Shown: positions 6,151 through 7,286 of the stretch, one piece after another | How the letters are laid out: the number at the start of each line of letters is the position of its first letter | Numbering within the stretch: the first letter of the stretch is position 1 | DNA from: a bacterium | GTDB taxonomy: Bacteria > Omnitrophota > Gorgyraeia > Gygaellales > UBA12090 | Direction: 5' to 3' | DNA: 7,286 nucleotides | NCBI GenBank assembly: GCA_004299495.1 | Contig: SCPY01000079.1 | Span: 1 to 7,286 of the forward strand | Notes under the pieces: model-generated | The model's input: the letters and a program-made list of their open reading frames with translations, nothing else | Databases searched by the model: none | What the model was told of the DNA's origin: nothing | Position numbers and translations under genes: made by a program

Positions 6151-7286
6151 TTATTTTCCGCCTGACTTCTTAAGCCATACCATCAATACGGAAATCGCCG
6201 CCGGGGTTACCCCGGAAATCCGCGAGGCCTGGCCCAGATTAAGCGGCCGGTGCATTACCAGCTTCTCCCTTATCTCCCTGGAAAGGCCGGGCATGGGCCG
6301 GTAATCCAAATCCGCGGGTATCCTGATCTTTTCCAGGTTCTTGAATCTCTCTACTTCCTTAAACTGCCTCCGGATGAAACCGGCGTATTTCACCTCAATT
6401 TCTATCTGTTTTGCCGCGTCTTTCATGAAGACAATCCGGTCAAATTTCTTCAGGGAAATAATGCCTATCTGCGGCCGCTTCAGCAAATCTTCAAGGCTGA
6501 TCTTCTTATCTATCGTCGCGGTGTTGGCTTGTTTAAGCCTGTTATTAACCTCTATCGTCGGAGAAATGCTTGTTTTTCTTAAATAGGCAATCCCATTATG
6601 TATTTCTTTTTCCTTCTTTTGTACTTTCTTGAATTCACTCTCCTTGATAAGCCCGATTTCATGGCCAATCTTTCGTAAGCGCAGGTCGGCATTGTCTTCG
6701 CGGATAATCAGGCGGTATTCCACCCGCGAGGTAAACATCCGGTACGGTTCATTAGTGCCTTTGGTGGTAAGGTCATCAATCAAGACTCCGATGTAGCTGG
6801 AAGAGCGGTCTAAAACCAGCGCGGGTTTATCTTTTATCCTTAAAGCGGCATTTATTCCGGCAATCAGGCCCTGAGCGCCGGCTTCTTCATAACCGGTTGT
6901 GCCGTTGATTTGTCCGGCCAGATAGAGATTGCGGATACGTTTGGTTTCTAAAGCCGGATAAAGCTCTAAGGGGTCAACCACATCGTGCTCAATGCCGTAA
7001 CCGGGCTTGGTAATTTCCGCCTGCTCTAAGCCTTCTATGGAATGAAGCATCTTTATCTGGATATCCAAAGGCAGGCTGGTAGATACGCCGTTAGGATAAT
7101 ACTCAATAGTGTCTAAACCTTCCGGCTCTAAGAATACCTGATGGCGCTCTTTATCCGCGAATTTGACTATCTTATCTTCAATAGACGGGCAATAGCGCAC
7201 TCCGGTGGCCTTTATTTTTCCTGTGTAAAGCGGAGAGCGGTTAAGCCCCGAGCGGATAATATCGTGGGTATTTTTGTTGGTATAGG
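6151..7286 (-). CDS. mnmG: tRNA uridine-5-carboxymethylaminomethyl modification enzyme MnmG (GidA), N-terminus cut off by window edge
   Basis: MnmG is an FAD-dependent enzyme that works with MnmE to modify U34 in the anticodon of tRNAs reading split codon boxes. The window holds the C-terminal 377 residues of a protein usually about 620-630 aa. A GTG at 7200 is not the start: the frame stays open to the right edge and encodes the conserved family sequence YTNKNTHDIIRSGLNRSPLY just before RYCPSIEDK. Further conserved segments are FLEPEGLDTIEYYPNGVSTS, FAD-domain AGQINGTTGYEEAGAQG, and EPYRMFTSRVEYRL. The C-terminal MnmE/tRNA-binding domain ends in GQASRISGVTPAAIS and LMVWLKKSGGK. The N-terminal FAD Rossmann motif lies beyond the window. 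The stop is 2 nt before phoB, so this housekeeping gene seems to head the phoB-phoR transcript. Confidence 0.97.
   Translation of the reverse strand, partial: YTNKNTHDIIRSGLNRSPLYTGKIKATGVRYCPSIEDKIVKFADKERHQVFLEPEGLDTIEYYPNGVSTSLPLDIQIKMLHSIEGLEQAEITKPGYGIEHDVVDPLELYPALETKRIRNLYLAGQINGTTGYEEAGAQGLIAGINAALRIKDKPALVLDRSSSYIGVLIDDLTTKGTNEPYRMFTSRVEYRLIIREDNADLRLRKIGHEIGLIKESEFKKVQKKEKEIHNGIAYLRKTSISPTIEVNNRLKQANTATIDKKISLEDLLKRPQIGIISLKKFDRIVFMKDAAKQIEIEVKYAGFIRRQFKEVERFKNLEKIRIPADLDYRPMPGLSREIREKLVMHRPLNLGQASRISGVTPAAISVLMVWLKKSGGK

Noticed and set aside
7198..7200. GTG as a start codon for a 349-aa protein
   Set aside because: The frame continues upstream to the window edge with conserved MnmG sequence, so this GTG is an internal valine codon.

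Overview
All genes in this window are on the minus strand, so the reading order runs from the right edge to the left. It comes from a Gram-negative (diderm) bacterium: there is a signal-peptide-bearing, beta-rich porin ending in phenylalanine, and a periplasmic phosphate-binding protein. Gene packing is dense, base composition is moderate and codon use is even, with no sign of mobile DNA. The lysine/isoleucine-rich protein style and the porin type recall uncultured candidate phyla such as Omnitrophota. That placement is an impression from sequence style, not a demonstrated assignment.

The right half (7286 to 4245) looks like one transcription unit: the C-terminal part of mnmG (tRNA wobble-uridine modification), then phoB (response regulator) 2 nt later, then phoR (sensor kinase) 8 nt later. 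It closes with a strong Rho-independent terminator at 4178-4223. The PhoR here starts directly at a HAMP-like linker and has no predicted membrane-spanning segment.

A 153-bp intergenic stretch (4092-4244) follows. It holds that terminator and, directly abutting it, four TTTACA-like hexamers spaced exactly 11 bp apart, then a -10-like TATACT. This is the geometry of a PhoB/PhoP box promoter. It would drive the left half: a 63-codon gene of unknown function with a near-perfect Shine-Dalgarno sequence, a putative outer-membrane porin, pstS, pstC and pstA. pstA runs off the left edge; pstB and phoU, if present, would lie beyond it.

Together the window encodes most of a phosphate-starvation module. 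PhoR and PhoB sense and relay the state, the Pho-box promoter responds, the porin admits anions across the outer membrane, PstS captures phosphate in the periplasm, and PstC/PstA form the inner-membrane channel. The least explained parts are the 63-aa protein leading the Pho-box operon and the anchorless PhoR. No stretch over 300 bases lacks a gene, and no RNA genes, CRISPR arrays or insertion sequences were seen.
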